From assembly GCA_964017155.1 (NCBI GenBank), contig OZ024862.1:33300691-33364690 (forward strand): a DNA stretch of 64,000 bases, given 5' to 3'. Shown here piece by piece: positions 35,400-47,829 of the stretch. A model generated the notes under the pieces. That model saw nothing but the letters and a program-made list of their open reading frames with translations. It searched no databases and had not been told where the DNA came from. Position 1 is the stretch's first letter, and each line of letters opens with the position of its first letter. Position numbers and translations under genes: made by a program. The stretch comes from Oasisia sp. SBJ-2009 (taxonomy: Eukaryota > Annelida > Polychaeta > Sabellida > Siboglinidae).

Positions 35400-37312
35400 T
35401 AAGCCGCAATTCAGTACGGTCATGGGTATTTGCACATTCGACAAGAAGAATGAAACTACTTGTGCAAGGCAACCGGGTTTTGTCCGTCGGTAATACCTGA
35501 CATGTTTCATTGTCAATTAGCACAGACAATGCAAAGCTTCACTGCCGTGGACATTCTTAGCCTGACGTGCGGCCTCCGACAATGGTATGTTCTTGGTAAC
35601 CTGTGTCGCGTTGCACCTGAGAGTTGCTACAAACAAATGACTTAAGCGTTCGATCGAAAGCATGGATTCGTCGAAGTGCAGTTGTAATCGAAATGCAGTT
35701 CTTCTGGTTTTCAGTACAAGACCAACTTTGACGTGTTTATGGATGGTTCGTGTTGGGTCGGGTGCAGCGTATTATATGATATTCAGCAAACGATACACAT
35801 TTGACGCTTTGACAGTTGTTCTCGAACGAGCTGCACGTGTTGCAGTTTGGGAGCCGGGATAACAGTGGGATATACAACCAGACGCCGAAAAAGAGAACGA
35901 CGACTGCTACAGAAAATTGCTTTAAGGTAGGTAGACTATGTGGTTAATGTTGTTATTGTATTTAGAACGTCAATACGCAACTGTGGGTAGAACATCACAT
36001 ATATTTCTATGTGGTATAGTGTCGACATTCTATATTGCTAACTTGCATAGTCAAACCAGCACGCATACGTAAGACTAAAATTGTTATCATTATGCATAAA
36101 TGCTAGCGTCACTCTACTGTGAATATAATTACGCAGATAACCCATTTCTCATTAATCAAAACATGACTTGGGAACTTATTTGATATGTAATGAATAGATG
36201 CACTTGCTGATTTGCGTCGATATAAATCGTAGGTAAGCATTGTATTTATTAATAAAATAAAATAACAAATAACTAATAGGTTTTAATCCACCTCGGTTTA
36301 TTATCTTAAATTATGAATTCTCATATACCAATGCGAGTTATATTATTCACTGTAGGATGTACTGTATTATGTATCTGCGTTTAAAAATAATGCCTTATTT
36401 AATTTTATGAAGGAGAAAACGTCGGCTATGTGTGCGCCATATTGTTGCCCAACTTCCGCTATAGAACCATGAATCTGCATAGGTCAACATTAATAATTAT
36501 AGTTATGCATGTTAACATGTTTGATGTATCATATGATATAGTATGACATATAAGCATAGTTATAAAGTAATGCTGCAACATAAATAACGTCAGATGTATC
36601 AGCTTACGTGTCTTACAAGTTGACACCACAATTTCACCAGCTAAGGCTCGACATGGGTTTATAAGCAAACAAAATGGCTACCTTCATTGCAACTGAGTGT
36701 TTCGACCGCACGTGGCGGAAGGGGGTACCAGTGACGCTCGCCCTATGGAGGTCACAACCTGTCTGGCGCACAGGGGTTTGGGCCAGGTATTTCCCTCCCA
36801 TAGGAACACTTCCGGCGGAAGTCGGTCAGTTGTGAGGGAGTAAGGATTGTGACCAACCGTGCCAGGGAACGTTATGAGGAGCAACCGATGAGGTATCTCT
36901 GGCCGAACTAGTTACATTAGATTGTACTACAGGCTATGTACACAGTGTCTCCCACTTCCTCATTCCCTCTTTTTTCTTTTTCAAAGTTTTTCTTTAAAAC
37001 AGTAAATGTGTGACATTGACTGTTATTTTTAAGGTATTAAGAAAAATATTAATTAAATTAAATTCAAGGCTTTTAATGTTTAACTTTAAAACACATTTTG
37101 TTTTGTTTTAATCGTACACAACATCTCAGCTTCACGACAAGCTTTAGTTAATTTGTTGCACGTACGTAAATAGTAAATAGCTAAGATACAATAATTGTTA
37201 CTATTTAAATATACTACTACATCTTTAATCGTCACTAAATAAATAAATCGAACTATAATATATTAATAATAATACATTCAATGTATGAATAAATAATTGC
37301 GATCATTCAATG
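35400..37312. other. Non-coding right-arm sequence, mirror of 13019-14930
   Basis: It is nearly identical to the left arm. Open stretches at 35460-35645 and 35662-35862 are identical to 14686-14871 and 14469-14669 in translation, but no domain is recognised. A donor-like CTTTAAG/GTAGGT lies near 35928 without a supported exon. Confidence 0.5.
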
Positions 37313-37316
37313 TTAA

Positions 37317-38356
37317 CCCATTAGACCCCACGCGTCCGAAAGCGTCCGGGTCGCTCCTCCCCAGAGCGCCCGAAAGCGTCCGGTGGTGAAAAAGCCTCTA
37401 GCGGTGGCCCCATCTTGCGGATACTTAAGAGACTAATTCCCATTGATTCTTTGATATCTTAGCTATGAATCCTGGGTAATTTTGACGTGGGTTTGCATTG
37501 AAAAATTTCGAGTTTTTCGTGATTGAAGTTCATCATCTGTGGACCTTCAAAAATGGCGGCGCCTTGCACATCGTAGCTGTTTACTACTGATTAAGTTTGT
37601 GCTTATATATCGTTGGATTGGACACTTCTGACATTGAACTGAAGGTAAGTTTACATTACGTTCGAAATACAACTGAATGAGCGATAAAATGGATGAATTC
37701 AATGATCGGAGCTGTGTTTATGTTTCGTTGTCGAAGTTGGGTGACCACCAGTCGGGTTTTCAGCACCGAAACTGTTGATTATGTCGTGATATATGAAAAT
37801 TAGGTGTTTTATTATAACAAATCATTAGGTAACATTGTTAATTTTTCGAATGGTTGACATTTCGTTGTTTCAGGTGTCAAAATACCAGTCATCCACGATG
37901 TCAACATACACATTGGCAAGACACAGACGTCACATATAGGATGTTGACAACCAAGATAAAAGTCTTGCAAAGCTGTGTTTCCTGTCCATATCCAGATAAA
38001 ATGAACTGATTTATATAGTACTATGTCTAAACAAGGCAGAGCATCTGTAAATAGAACAATATAATACATTTTATGTGAATAAAACATGATATTCTACTGT
38101 ATTGTTGTCCATAATTGTAATGTTCTATGTTTGTCACCTACATATAACAACATATTTTTTACCAACATACACCATAGTTACATCATTTTAAAGATAATTA
38201 TATGAACATCAAAATAAACACAACTTGCAATTATAGAAAATCAGTACTTTTGAAGATACAACTTAAAATGTGCAAGCACCCCGAATTGGTGAAATCAGTG
38301 GCTGCAGCTTGGGGAACAGCAGCACAAGTCAATTTAACCGGCTGGGGTCTAATGGG
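37317..38356. mobile_element. piggyBac-type non-autonomous element, 1040 bp, right arm only
   Basis: It starts CCCATTAGACCCC and ends GGGGTCTAATGGG, a perfect 13-bp inverted repeat. TTAA flanks both sides (37313-37316 and 38357-38360). TTAA target duplication and CCC...GGG ends are diagnostic of piggyBac. The left arm has the precise empty site, one TTAA at 13015-13018. The subterminal region has repeated CGAAAGCGTCCGG. No transposase was recognised, so it is non-autonomous. Confidence 0.92.
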
Positions 38357-38360
38357 TTAA

Positions 38361-39270
38361 GATACTTTTTAACATTTGGTTACGTTTATTTATACATGTA
38401 TATGTTATCAGTATAACCTTTGGTTATAATGTTTTCAATGCGATATTCATTAATGTTAAATTAATATTTATTTACTTGCATACGTGTACACAACACGTGA
38501 CAAAGTACCTGCATAGATCAGTAAAACAACTAACACTATACGAAAATATCGAAGATATCTTATACCTACATATTTACATTATAAAAGTAGAAGAATTTAT
38601 TTTTATTTGACCATTATTTCAAAACAATATTAACAAAATTAGAACAATGCAAACATAAAAATACTGTTTTAACACTAAAGCCCTGTCAAGTGTTTCTCTA
38701 AATAATTTTGTTCACGTGCATAGTTTAGGGTAATGTCGGTTCAGTGTTGTGTGTGGCAGGTTCATACCCTGCTGGTGTTCCTTATGCAAACACTACATGT
38801 TGTGTGCACACACATTGATTCCATTTAATAAGTTTAGCTGGTTTTGTGGTATTTTAGAAATGCAATGAACTACTTGTATACATAAGCAGGAATATCAATT
38901 GTTTCTTTGTACATGTTGTGCATCTTGATAGCCAAACAAAGAGCGATTAATATCCAACTTACACAAGTACAACGTAAGACCTACATGTGGGATGTAGAAG
39001 AAGGCAGATCACATGTTTCTCGCTGGCAGCATCATATGGCCAGCGTCAGAGTTCTGCCAGGTTATCAAGTTACACAACAATCATAACTCTTGTAAAGGTT
39101 AGTGTAGAATATGTTGAGGACTGCAGTAGCCGTATCAAAGTATGGTAGTTACAAGAAGTCAAGGATGTAAGTAAAGCCCATATCCCAGTGGTGGACCATG
39201 TGCTGAAGAAACCTCATGTTTCAGACTGCTGCTATAAGAAAAATGGAGACTTCAATCCGACATATCATGA
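38361..39270. other. Non-coding right-arm sequence, mirror of about 12100-13018
   Basis: No gene recognised. Confidence 0.5.
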
Positions 39271-39279
39271 TTGTCTGGA

Positions 39280-39376
39280 GAGAAAGAGAGAGATAGAGAG
39301 AGACAGAGAGAGACAGAGAGAGAGAGAGAGAGATGTGGTGTCCACAACAGAAGAGAGTAAAGTGGGTGAGAGTGGC

Positions 39377-39421
<45 letters not shown>

Positions 39422-39756
39422 GGTGTCCACAACAGAAGAGAGTAAAGTGGGTGAGAGTGGCTGATGAGAGTGAGAGAGAGACAGAGAGTGAGAGAGACAG
39501 CGGGACAGCGAGACAGCGAGACAGCGAGACAGCGAGACAGCGAGAGAGCGAGAGAGCGAGAGAGCGAGAGAGCGAGAGAGCGAGAGAGCGAGAGAGCGAG
39601 AGAGCGAGACGCGAGACGCGAGACGCGAGACGCGAGACAGCGAGACAGCGAGACAGCGAGACAGCGAGACAGCGAGACAGCGAGACAGCGAGACAGCGTG
39701 ACACAGGGACAGCGAGAGAGAGAGACACACACAGACAGAGATAGAGAGAGAGAGAC

Positions 39757-39807
<51 letters not shown>

Positions 39808-39870
39808 CAGAGAGAGAGATAGAGAGAGAATGAGAGATCGAAAGAAAGAGAGGATAGTGTACATGTCTGA
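39280..39870. repeat. GA-rich microsatellite with a tandem block of about 70 bp
   Basis: GA, GACAGCGA, AGAGCG and GACGCGA repeats, with two copies of the block containing GGTGGTGTCCACAACAG. Mirror of 11540-12095 with different repeat proportions. Confidence 0.9.
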
Positions 39871-39879
39871 ATAGTGACA

Positions 39880-41980
39880 GTGAACGTGGCTGAAGAGAGA
39901 GATGAAGAGTGAGAGAGCCAGATAATGAGGTAGAGAGATAGATACCTGTAGGGAAAGAATGTTGGTGAAGTGAAAGAGTTGAAGAATGTACCTGAAAAGA
40001 AATAGATGGTGAACACATCTAAAGTGAAAGATGTTGTGAACGTGACAGTGATGGCAGATATTAAGAATATGGTTTGTATTAACTTGGCTTAAACCATCTG
40101 CTGACAAATTAGTGAACCCGTGCATATGCACAAAACTGTTACTATGTATCGTTTTCTCAGTGTTTATGTACACCGCTTTGTGCTACCAAGGCTTTATAAC
40201 AGTGTGGCACTGTTGTATGCATTAATTATTCTTTTTTGTATCTATAAAGTACTTAACTTACCATTTATGAAATGTTTTGACAATTATGTTCCATTCAATT
40301 TCAATCTTTCTTGGAAATATTTGTGTAAATAGCAATCAACATTTACAGTGGAGATTAGAGAATACATATAAAATACATGGTAATATGTTACTGTTGATCT
40401 AATTTCTTAGATACTCTATGTTACATATAAATAACAACTATCCATATAAATGAAACCATGATCATGCATTCTTAAATCCCCTCCACCTTTATATATAACT
40501 CACCTGTGTATAATTCTAACTTCACTACACCCGCCAACACTTCTAGCTGTTCAGATATGCATTTATTTATGGGATCTAGACTGCCTTGGGAATGAATGTA
40601 GCATAGCAACAGGATGTCATGTTTATGAAATAGTCGTGTTTATGGGTTCAACACACGTTAATGTTGTACTTTTACACACAAACCTATATTACTACAGTCA
40701 CTACTCAACCGGTGGGACATGTTGCACACAGATGGTAAATAGTACGTAATAGGTACATTAGGTGTTACATGGTTATAACAGCATTCTAAGTACAGTGAAA
40801 TGCGTGCACATCCATGGTATGAAACAGCCACCACACATATTTTATACACATGTCAACAGTTCAAAAGAGAGGAAGGGAGAGAGAGGGAGTGAGAGACAAT
40901 CCCTGAAAGTAGATAACCAGCATCAATAGATAAGGAATACAACTTAAGTTGACCGCAAGTTAAAATGTAATAATTAAGTTAACACATTGAATTTTATTAT
41001 TATATTTGCATGGAAAACAAGTTTTATTTGTTCACATCAAATGTATGTTCACCTAGGTATCAGCTGACATGGATGTTGGGTTGTTAACAATTAATACATA
41101 AACATATATCAAACTGTTAATTTTATGATCTCAGTCCATAGCAATAAATATAAACAGAAAATGTGCTCACATGTGACATGCATAAAACACTGGACATAGT
41201 TTATCAACGTACACTATTGTTGCTACCATTTTGTCACATCAACTGCAGTAAGCAATGAATGACCTGTGGCAGGTCTAATTATCTAGGGTTGACATGATAA
41301 CTCAATAAAAGAAATGTTTTCAAGTTTTCTGTACAAAGAGTGGACAAACAATTTGTAACAAGTCACAAAAATAGTCATCTATTTCAGTGGACAGTTCAGC
41401 AGAATACAGACATGTCTTCAAAATAAAGACACCCCAACAAAATCAAGATAACCCACCAGAATATAGACAGCCCACCAGAATACAGCTGACCCACCAGAAT
41501 AAAGATAACCCATCAAAATATACAGCCCACCAGAACAAAGATAGCCTAATCAGGTAGTAAACCTTCAACATGCATGTTGTAGTCATAAGGAGAAAATAGT
41601 AATTGAAAAAAAACCTAGGAGCTGGTAACCTCCCTAGTACTAGGACTGGCAAATGTTAAAGAATGAATAATTTCAAAGAATGGTTGTAGCATGAAGCCCA
41701 TTACACAAAAATATAATGGGACAATATACATATTTTGCATTCAGACTTCAACGTTACTTAACAACATGAGAGATGTGCAACTAATCAACAGAACTAATCA
41801 GGAGTAGGAATATATTATACATATACCAGTTTTGTGACACCCATGGAAATGTGTGCAAACATAGTTAATCACCATGGCAATGTGTCAGCATAGCAGACCT
41901 TGCATAGCAAGCCTTGATAGAAGTGGGCCCAGCATCGATGACCACATCACCATGGCAACAGGTCAGAGTTGTCATCCTGT
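39880..41980. other. Non-coding right-arm sequence with the CCACCAGAAT minisatellite
   Basis: A minisatellite on CCCACCAGAATA lies at about 41440-41550 (mirror of 9940-10080). No gene recognised. Confidence 0.55.
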
Positions 41981-41984
41981 TAGA

Positions 41985-42430
41985 ACCTACCCCACGTTGA
42001 CACTGTTTATGCCTGCAACACACTGACAAATGTTAATGCGTGCAACCCACTGACACTGTTTGAGCTTGCAACACACTGACATTGTGACAGCCTGCAACAC
42101 ACTTATAAATGTTAATGCGTGCAACACACCGACATTGTGAGAGCTTGCAACACACTGACAAATGTTAATGCGTGCAACACACTGACACTGTTTGAGCTTG
42201 CAACACACTGACATTGTGACAGCCTGCAACACATTTATAAATGTTAATGCGTGCAACACACCGACATTGTGAGAGCTTGCAACACACTGACAAATGTTAA
42301 TGCATGCAACACACTGACACTGCTAGAGCTTGCAACACACTGACATTGTGACAGCCTGCAAAACACTGATACTTTTAAAGCGTCAACATGCTGACATTGT
42401 TTCAGCCTGTAACACTGACACATAGAGCCT
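41985..42430. repeat. Minisatellite, unit about 30 bp (TGCAACACACTGAC core)
   Basis: Mirror of 9180-9505 with roughly 120 bp more. The higher-order alternation AAATGTTAATGCG / AGCTTGCAACACACTGACA is clearer here. Confidence 0.88.
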
Positions 42431-42469
42431 ACATGACACTGACACTGAGAGAGTAGTAGGAAAAGTCTG

Positions 42470-42860
<391 letters not shown>

Positions 42861-42874
42861 ACAGGCAGACAGAA

Positions 42875-43008
42875 ACAGAGACAGAGACAGAGACAGAGAC
42901 AGAGACAGAGACAGAGACAGAGACAGAGACAGAGACAGAGACAGAGACAGAGACAGAGACAGAGACAGAGACAGAGACAGAGACAGAGACAGAGACAGAG
43001 ACAGAGAG
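42875..43008. repeat. (AGAGAC)n hexanucleotide array, about 22 copies
   Basis: Homologous to the left-arm TGCCTC array but with TGTCTC on the same reading strand, and far shorter. Confidence 0.95.
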
Positions 43009-43559
43009 ACTAGTCTGTTGCCAGCTCACCATGGGTTCTCTGTTCATCCTGAGCACCACTTGTTTCTTCGCCTCACAGTGGAGGAACTGAAGCACTCTGT
43101 GAGCCTCCTCCTATTCTACACCCCCTGTGCCAAACACCTCAGCCTCACCAACGCTCACTTTCATCACACCTATCTGTTATGTACAACAACTCTAACTTAG
43201 GACTGAACTATCGATTACATACAACTATATTCATATAGGACAAACCTGTCGATTACATACAACAACACTCAGGTCAGACATGTCTGTTGCATACAAGAAA
43301 AGTCAGAGAACAAGTAATAACAGAAAAAGTTGTCATCACATAATGAACTTGTACTGTGCTGCACTCTACCATCACATGACATAGTCACATTTTCCCGTAT
43401 TCTACTGTCTCATTACTGTCACATGATGTACTCACACTGGACCATACTCATTGTCACGTTACTGTCACATGACATACTTACATTATGCCTTTCTCGACTG
43501 TTATAATGCTGTACTTACATTGTGTCATACTTGACTGATAGACTTCTGTGGTATAAACA

Positions 43560-43771
43560 ACTTTGTCATCCTATTTGCTCACAAAGAAATACACAAACTT
43601 ACTTGGATCTCACCTAACCAAAGAGACATGAAACAAATTGACCACCTTCTCATCAGTGGCAAGTGACGACGATCCTTACAAGATGTACGTTTTAGTCTTT
43701 AGAAGAGGAGCGGATGTTGGCAGCGATCACCACCTTGTTGTCGCACACAACAGACTGAAGCTTAAAATAAC
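43560..43771 (+). pseudogene. RTE-like endonuclease fragment (right palindrome edge)
   Basis: Mirror of the fragment at 7.18-7.38 kb: HKEIHKLTWISPN, QIDHLLISGK and RRGADVGSDHHLVVAHNRLKLKIT, with a small frameshift after ISGK. Similarity to the left arm stops at AAAATAAC, after which unrelated AT-rich DNA begins. Confidence 0.75.
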
Positions 43772-44154
43772 GCAAATCGCAAATTGCTTACTAACAATCA
43801 TAGTATATCTGTTAGCCATACAGTGCATTAAATTGTTTAATTATGTCTGTTTTAATGTGTTCGGCCCGTTTTTGCGAGAGCTATGCTGCGTCGCCTATCG
43901 ACTGGCGGCTTCCGTGATTGTAAACAATTAAATCGCCAGTCAAACAGGAAAAGGCCCCCAGCGCAATGGCGCGGCGCCCTGTGTTGAAAGTAGCTCAGTT
44001 GAAAGAAATATTTAAAATATACTGTGACGCTGTGCTTATCAAATTATGGTGACAAGTGCTGTAAATTATATGTTCTTACGTTTGGGCTGTGGTTGTTCAG
44101 CCGCTTCACTCCCCTAATATGTTTCAAAAAAATGTAGGAAAATACATAACAAAC
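43772..44154. other. Unique non-coding sequence right of the palindrome
   Basis: No gene recognised. It separates the palindrome edge from LINE debris. Confidence 0.4.
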
Positions 44155-44335
44155 CTGATTAAGAATTGAAGGGAACAGAGTATCTGCTAATTGTGTAGAG
44201 GTGCGAATTGTGTGAATATATTTAACAATAAAATCGACACTCATTTCAGAATGGCGAGATACAGGTAGAAAAAGGGTTGGACAACTGTTAAGCCAAAAGG
44301 CTTCCATGTCCACCTGCCCTCTATAATAAATTATC
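44155..44335 (+). mobile_element. Degenerate 3' fragment of the CR1/L2-like LINE family of 15749-17381
   Basis: The plus strand translates with stops to CRGANCVNIFNNKIDTHFRM, which lines up with the C-terminal CVGARSVNMFKNKIDIYLRR of the intact copy. It then keeps the 3' UTR words TTAAGCCAAAAGGCTTCCA and GTCCACCTGCC. Confidence 0.65.
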
Positions 44336-44426
44336 TGGGTGATAAGCAGGTTAAATATTTTTTAAACAATGTCTTTTATGAATGTGACTAGCTGATATGT
44401 ACTAAGTGAATATGTGATATACTTAC

Positions 44427-44479
44427 TCTTTTGCAAGATCTAGTGCCCATTTGTGTCTTCCTCCCGCTGTTGGTGACAT
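44427..44479 (-). pseudogene. EMC4: Duplicate first exon of EMC4
   Basis: The start codon at 44477-44479 opens a 53-nt exon encoding [17 protein letters not shown] plus two bases, ending at donor GTAAGTATAT. The true EMC4 exon 1 (53431-53486) gives [18 protein letters not shown] with the same phase and the same donor context. Similarity extends upstream into the promoter (GAGAAC(C/G)GG) and about 20 bp into the intron. No further EMC4 exon is visible to the left; LINE debris and the palindrome edge follow. Either a partial duplication or the stub of a paralogue cut off by the rearrangement. It lies downstream of EMC4 in transcription direction, so it cannot be its alternative first exon. Confidence 0.75.
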
Positions 44480-45160
44480 TTTCACCACGTCAATGCCGAG
44501 AACGGGAGTCTAAACGAATGAATGACTACGCCTACAGCCGTACGAGTGTCGTACGCTTAGACTACTACTCTAAAAGAACTCAACTAACCAAGTGCATGCT
44601 TTCTGTAATAATGTATCGTAGATCGATTTGATCTTTTGTATATGTCATATATTGTGCAATGAACAACCGACATAGTTTCAGGGTTTACGTGACTGTAAAC
44701 ATGCCTGACGTGACTTGTCAGTTTCAGTGAGTAGTTTCAGTTTCTAGTTGCTTCCAGCCAGCACTCTCACTGAACTAGTCAGCCTTTATAGGTGGTCATC
44801 TAGCCTCTAGGTGACGAGTCGCATGAAGCGTGAACGCAGTGTCAGAACTGTGTGCAGTCAGACCACCCACTGTGGTTCCTCAAAGTGACCCCAGTGTCTC
44901 ATATTGTTTGCACGGCACAATAATTAAAATGGCAATTATTTCTGATGTTCTATTCTGGCTTACATAGGCTGCTGATCGGTACCGTCGAGCGGTCCAGAAC
45001 GCGAGCGCACGTGGTCCAGAACGTCGTTCTACGTGTCAAAGGTTAGCGGTTCATGTCAAAGGTTAGCGGTTCGTGTCAAAGGTTAGCGCGACGTTCTGCA
45101 TGGCGTAACCTCAGGTGACCCCAGGTGGCTGAGCCACGCCTATTCGCAACTTCCACTGGA
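44480..45160. other. Intergenic, with three tandem 21-bp units
   Basis: GTCAAAGGTTAGCG recurs three times at about 45034-45090. A CAGGTGACC motif recurs nearby. No gene recognised. Confidence 0.5.
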
Positions 45161-45164
45161 TAAG

Positions 45165-47440
45165 AAATCGAAAGAATGTGTCACCATAAATGTCAAATAT
45201 TTGTCACACAAGGGGTTGACTCTGTACAACAGATTGCCGTATGGCATCAGTTCAGCATCAGCTATATTCCAGAGAACCATGAAAAATATCTTGTAGGGCA
45301 TACCGCATGTACTTAGATGACATCATCTTGACGGGTGCGACAAAAGCGCAACACCTGGAAACGGTGGACATGGTCTTGGGTAGACTGGAAGAGGCTGGAT
45401 TGCCGCGCAAGAGAAAGAAATGCACATTTCTCGTAGACGAGGTTGTGTACCTGGGACCCAGGATTGACCAACGTGGACTACTTCCAGTGCAGATTGGCCT
45501 CCACCTTATCTTCATAAGGTGGACGCCATTCTGAAGACGAGATCACCAGAAAATATACAGGAGCTTCAAGCATTCTTAGGCTTACTGACCTACTATGGAA
45601 GATTCCTGTACAACCTGTCCACCGTATTAGCACCATTGCACACATTACTGTGACATAAGCTGTAGGGACATAAGCGGTTGTAGGGATCGCCACAACAGCG
45701 GAGATTCCAAAGAGCGAAGGAACTCCTGTTAGCGGAAGTGTTGGCGCACTATGATCCGAATAAACCAATACTGCTGCAGTGCGATGCATCGAACTGTGGA
45801 CTTGGTGCAGTGCTGTCGCACATCATGGAAGATTGTACCGAGCGTCCGGGTGGATTTGCATCAAGGACACTCAATGCTGCAGAAAGAAATGATTCGCAGC
45901 TCGATAAGGAGGGAGCCGCAATAATGTTTGCACTGAAGATATTCCACAAGCATATCTATGGGCGTTGCTTTGTGATCATGACTGATCACAAGCAACTATA
46001 AAGTGTCGATTTTTGGTGAACTTAAGCACGTTCCGGTTACGGCATCGCCCCGCGTACAACGGTGGGCGATTACTCTGCGTGGGTACGAGTACAAGATCCA
46101 CTACCAGGCTCGCAGAAGCCATGGCAATGCGGACTGTCTCAGTAGGTTGCCACTGCCAGTGACAGTGAAGGGGGAAACGGACGGACGCGTCTTGCTGATA
46201 GAAGAACTGGATTCTTCGCCTATGCGTGCACCTTAGATCAGTCACTGCACTGATCGTGCGTGATCCTACGCTGGCGCGTGTAAGAGAATATCTGATGCGG
46301 GACTGGCCTGAGGTGAAGATCGACATGAACATGGCACCATACCATTGTAGTAGTTAAGTGTGCAAGGCGGTTGTGTCTTGTGGGGTGCCAGAGTGGTGAT
46401 TCCACCAAAATGTCGACAAGAGGTGTTGCATGAGTTACGTCTTGCATATAGCCAGGAATCAGCACAACGAAAAGTCTCACGTGCAGTTACGTCTGGTAGC
46501 CAGTCATGGATAGAGAACTGGAAGAAATGGTTAAGAAGTGTGACACATGCCAACTGCATATAACAAGTCACCATCCGCTGCTCCACTACATTCTTGGGAG
46601 TGGCTGGAAAAGCTGTGGACTCGCATCCACATCGATTATGCTGGACCGTTTCTCAGTAAGATGTTCCTTGTAGCAGTGGATCGAGACACACATCATGAAC
46701 TCAGCAACGTCGACGGAAGAGTTTGAGACCTTCATGAGGAAGAATGGTATTGTCTACATAACATATGCTACATACCATCCTGCCTCTAATGGCCTTGCAG
46801 AAAGGGCCGTGCAGACCGTGACATCGGGCATCACTAAAACGGGGGGAGACAATGTTGAAACGAAGCTACAGAGATTCTTGTTTGACTACCGCCGAACCCC
46901 TCAGACAACAACCGGAAAGTTGCCGATTGAAGTGTTAAATCAGAGGAAGATGAGATCTAGGTTGGATCTCCGCCATCAAAGCCTGCAAGGGAAGGTCCAC
47001 AAGAAGCAAAACTCAGATGAAAGAGACTCACAACTCGAAGGGACACGAAACGAAATTTACTCAGGGAGAGCGTGTGTATGTCAAGAAATTTGGGCCAGGG
47101 CTAAAATGGTTGATCGGGACGATCATACATGTGACCAGTGCTGTGTTGTCATATGCGGTAGCACTCCAGGACGGAAGAGCTAGTGCATGTTGAAGACACG
47201 TAGATCATATTCGCGTCGTGCAGACAGCGATTCATTATTCCTGTGTGTCAGAGAGAACAAGTGGACCCGGACACTGAGATCACACCGCAGAACGCCTACA
47301 AACCATTCGGTCCTGTTCTACCGAACAAAGAGACGGAAGTCGTTACATCGATATCAGATGCACCTATGTAGAATGTGACACCAGAAGCGACCGAGGTCCA
47401 GCGTAACAATGTTGTGACAGAGACTCGCGACATTGCTGTG

Positions 47441-47503
<63 letters not shown>

Positions 47504-47590
47504 GGGTTACCACATGTTGCTACACCTGCTAGGAAGACTGGCAGATCGCGTATAGCACCAGCATGGCAAGCAGATTATATCATGGACTGA
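45165..47590 (+). pseudogene. Ty3/gypsy retrotransposon pol relic (RT-RNase H-integrase)
   Basis: Domains in order with many stops and frameshifts. Reverse transcriptase: LYNRLPYGISSASAIFQR, catalytic YLDDIILTGA, EAGLPRKRKKCTF, YLGPRID, then FLGLLTYYGRFLYNLS. RNase H: LLQCDASNCGLGAVLSH, FASRTLNAAERNDSQLDKEG and MTDHKQL, then RVQRWAITLRGYEYKIHYQA and NADCLSRLPLP. Integrase: IHIDYAGPF, then (after a deletion) EEFETFMRKNGIVYI, YHPASNGLAERAVQT and the C-terminal GERVYVKKFGP. gag, protease and both LTRs are not recognised. An (AC)n tract sits at 47446-47500 in the C-terminal region. Confidence 0.9.
47446..47500. repeat. (AC)n microsatellite
   Basis: About 27 AC units inside the gypsy relic. Confidence 0.95.
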
Positions 47591-47704
47591 GTTAACTGTG
47601 AGACCAATCGTTGACGGCCAACAGAATAACGGCCTTGGTCACACACAGGGAATATGGAGGTATATAGTCTACCCTCCAATTCCGAAGTTAATTTTTTTTT
47701 TAAA

Positions 47705-47828
47705 TCGTCGTATAGCTAAGAAGGGCGGGATACACTTAGATAGATAGGTTGGACTCTCGATAAGCCAAAGGGATTCCTAGTCCACCTGCTATCTAGAGTT
47801 GAATCTCTAGGTGGCAATCTTGTTAAAA
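47705..47828 (+). mobile_element. 3' UTR fragment of the CR1/L2-like LINE family
   Basis: It contains TAGATAGATAGGTTGGACTC, GATAAGCCAAAGG, TAGTCCACCTGC and GGTGGCAATCTTGTTAA. It matches the 3' end of the left-arm copy (15770-15880, reverse complement), including one unit of its tail. Confidence 0.85.
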
Positions 47829-47829
47829 C

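Noticed and set aside
39221..40173. Ser/Leu- and Arg/Glu-rich frames of 120-300 codons
   Set aside because: Mirror of the previous case; GA repeat on one strand, TC on the other.
44427..44479. Alternative first exon of the EMC4 gene at 49.5-53.5 kb
   Set aside because: It lies downstream of that gene in its direction of transcription, so it cannot splice into it in cis.
45165..47590. Functional gypsy element
   Set aside because: Many stops and frameshifts, an internal integrase deletion, no gag, and no recognisable LTR pair.
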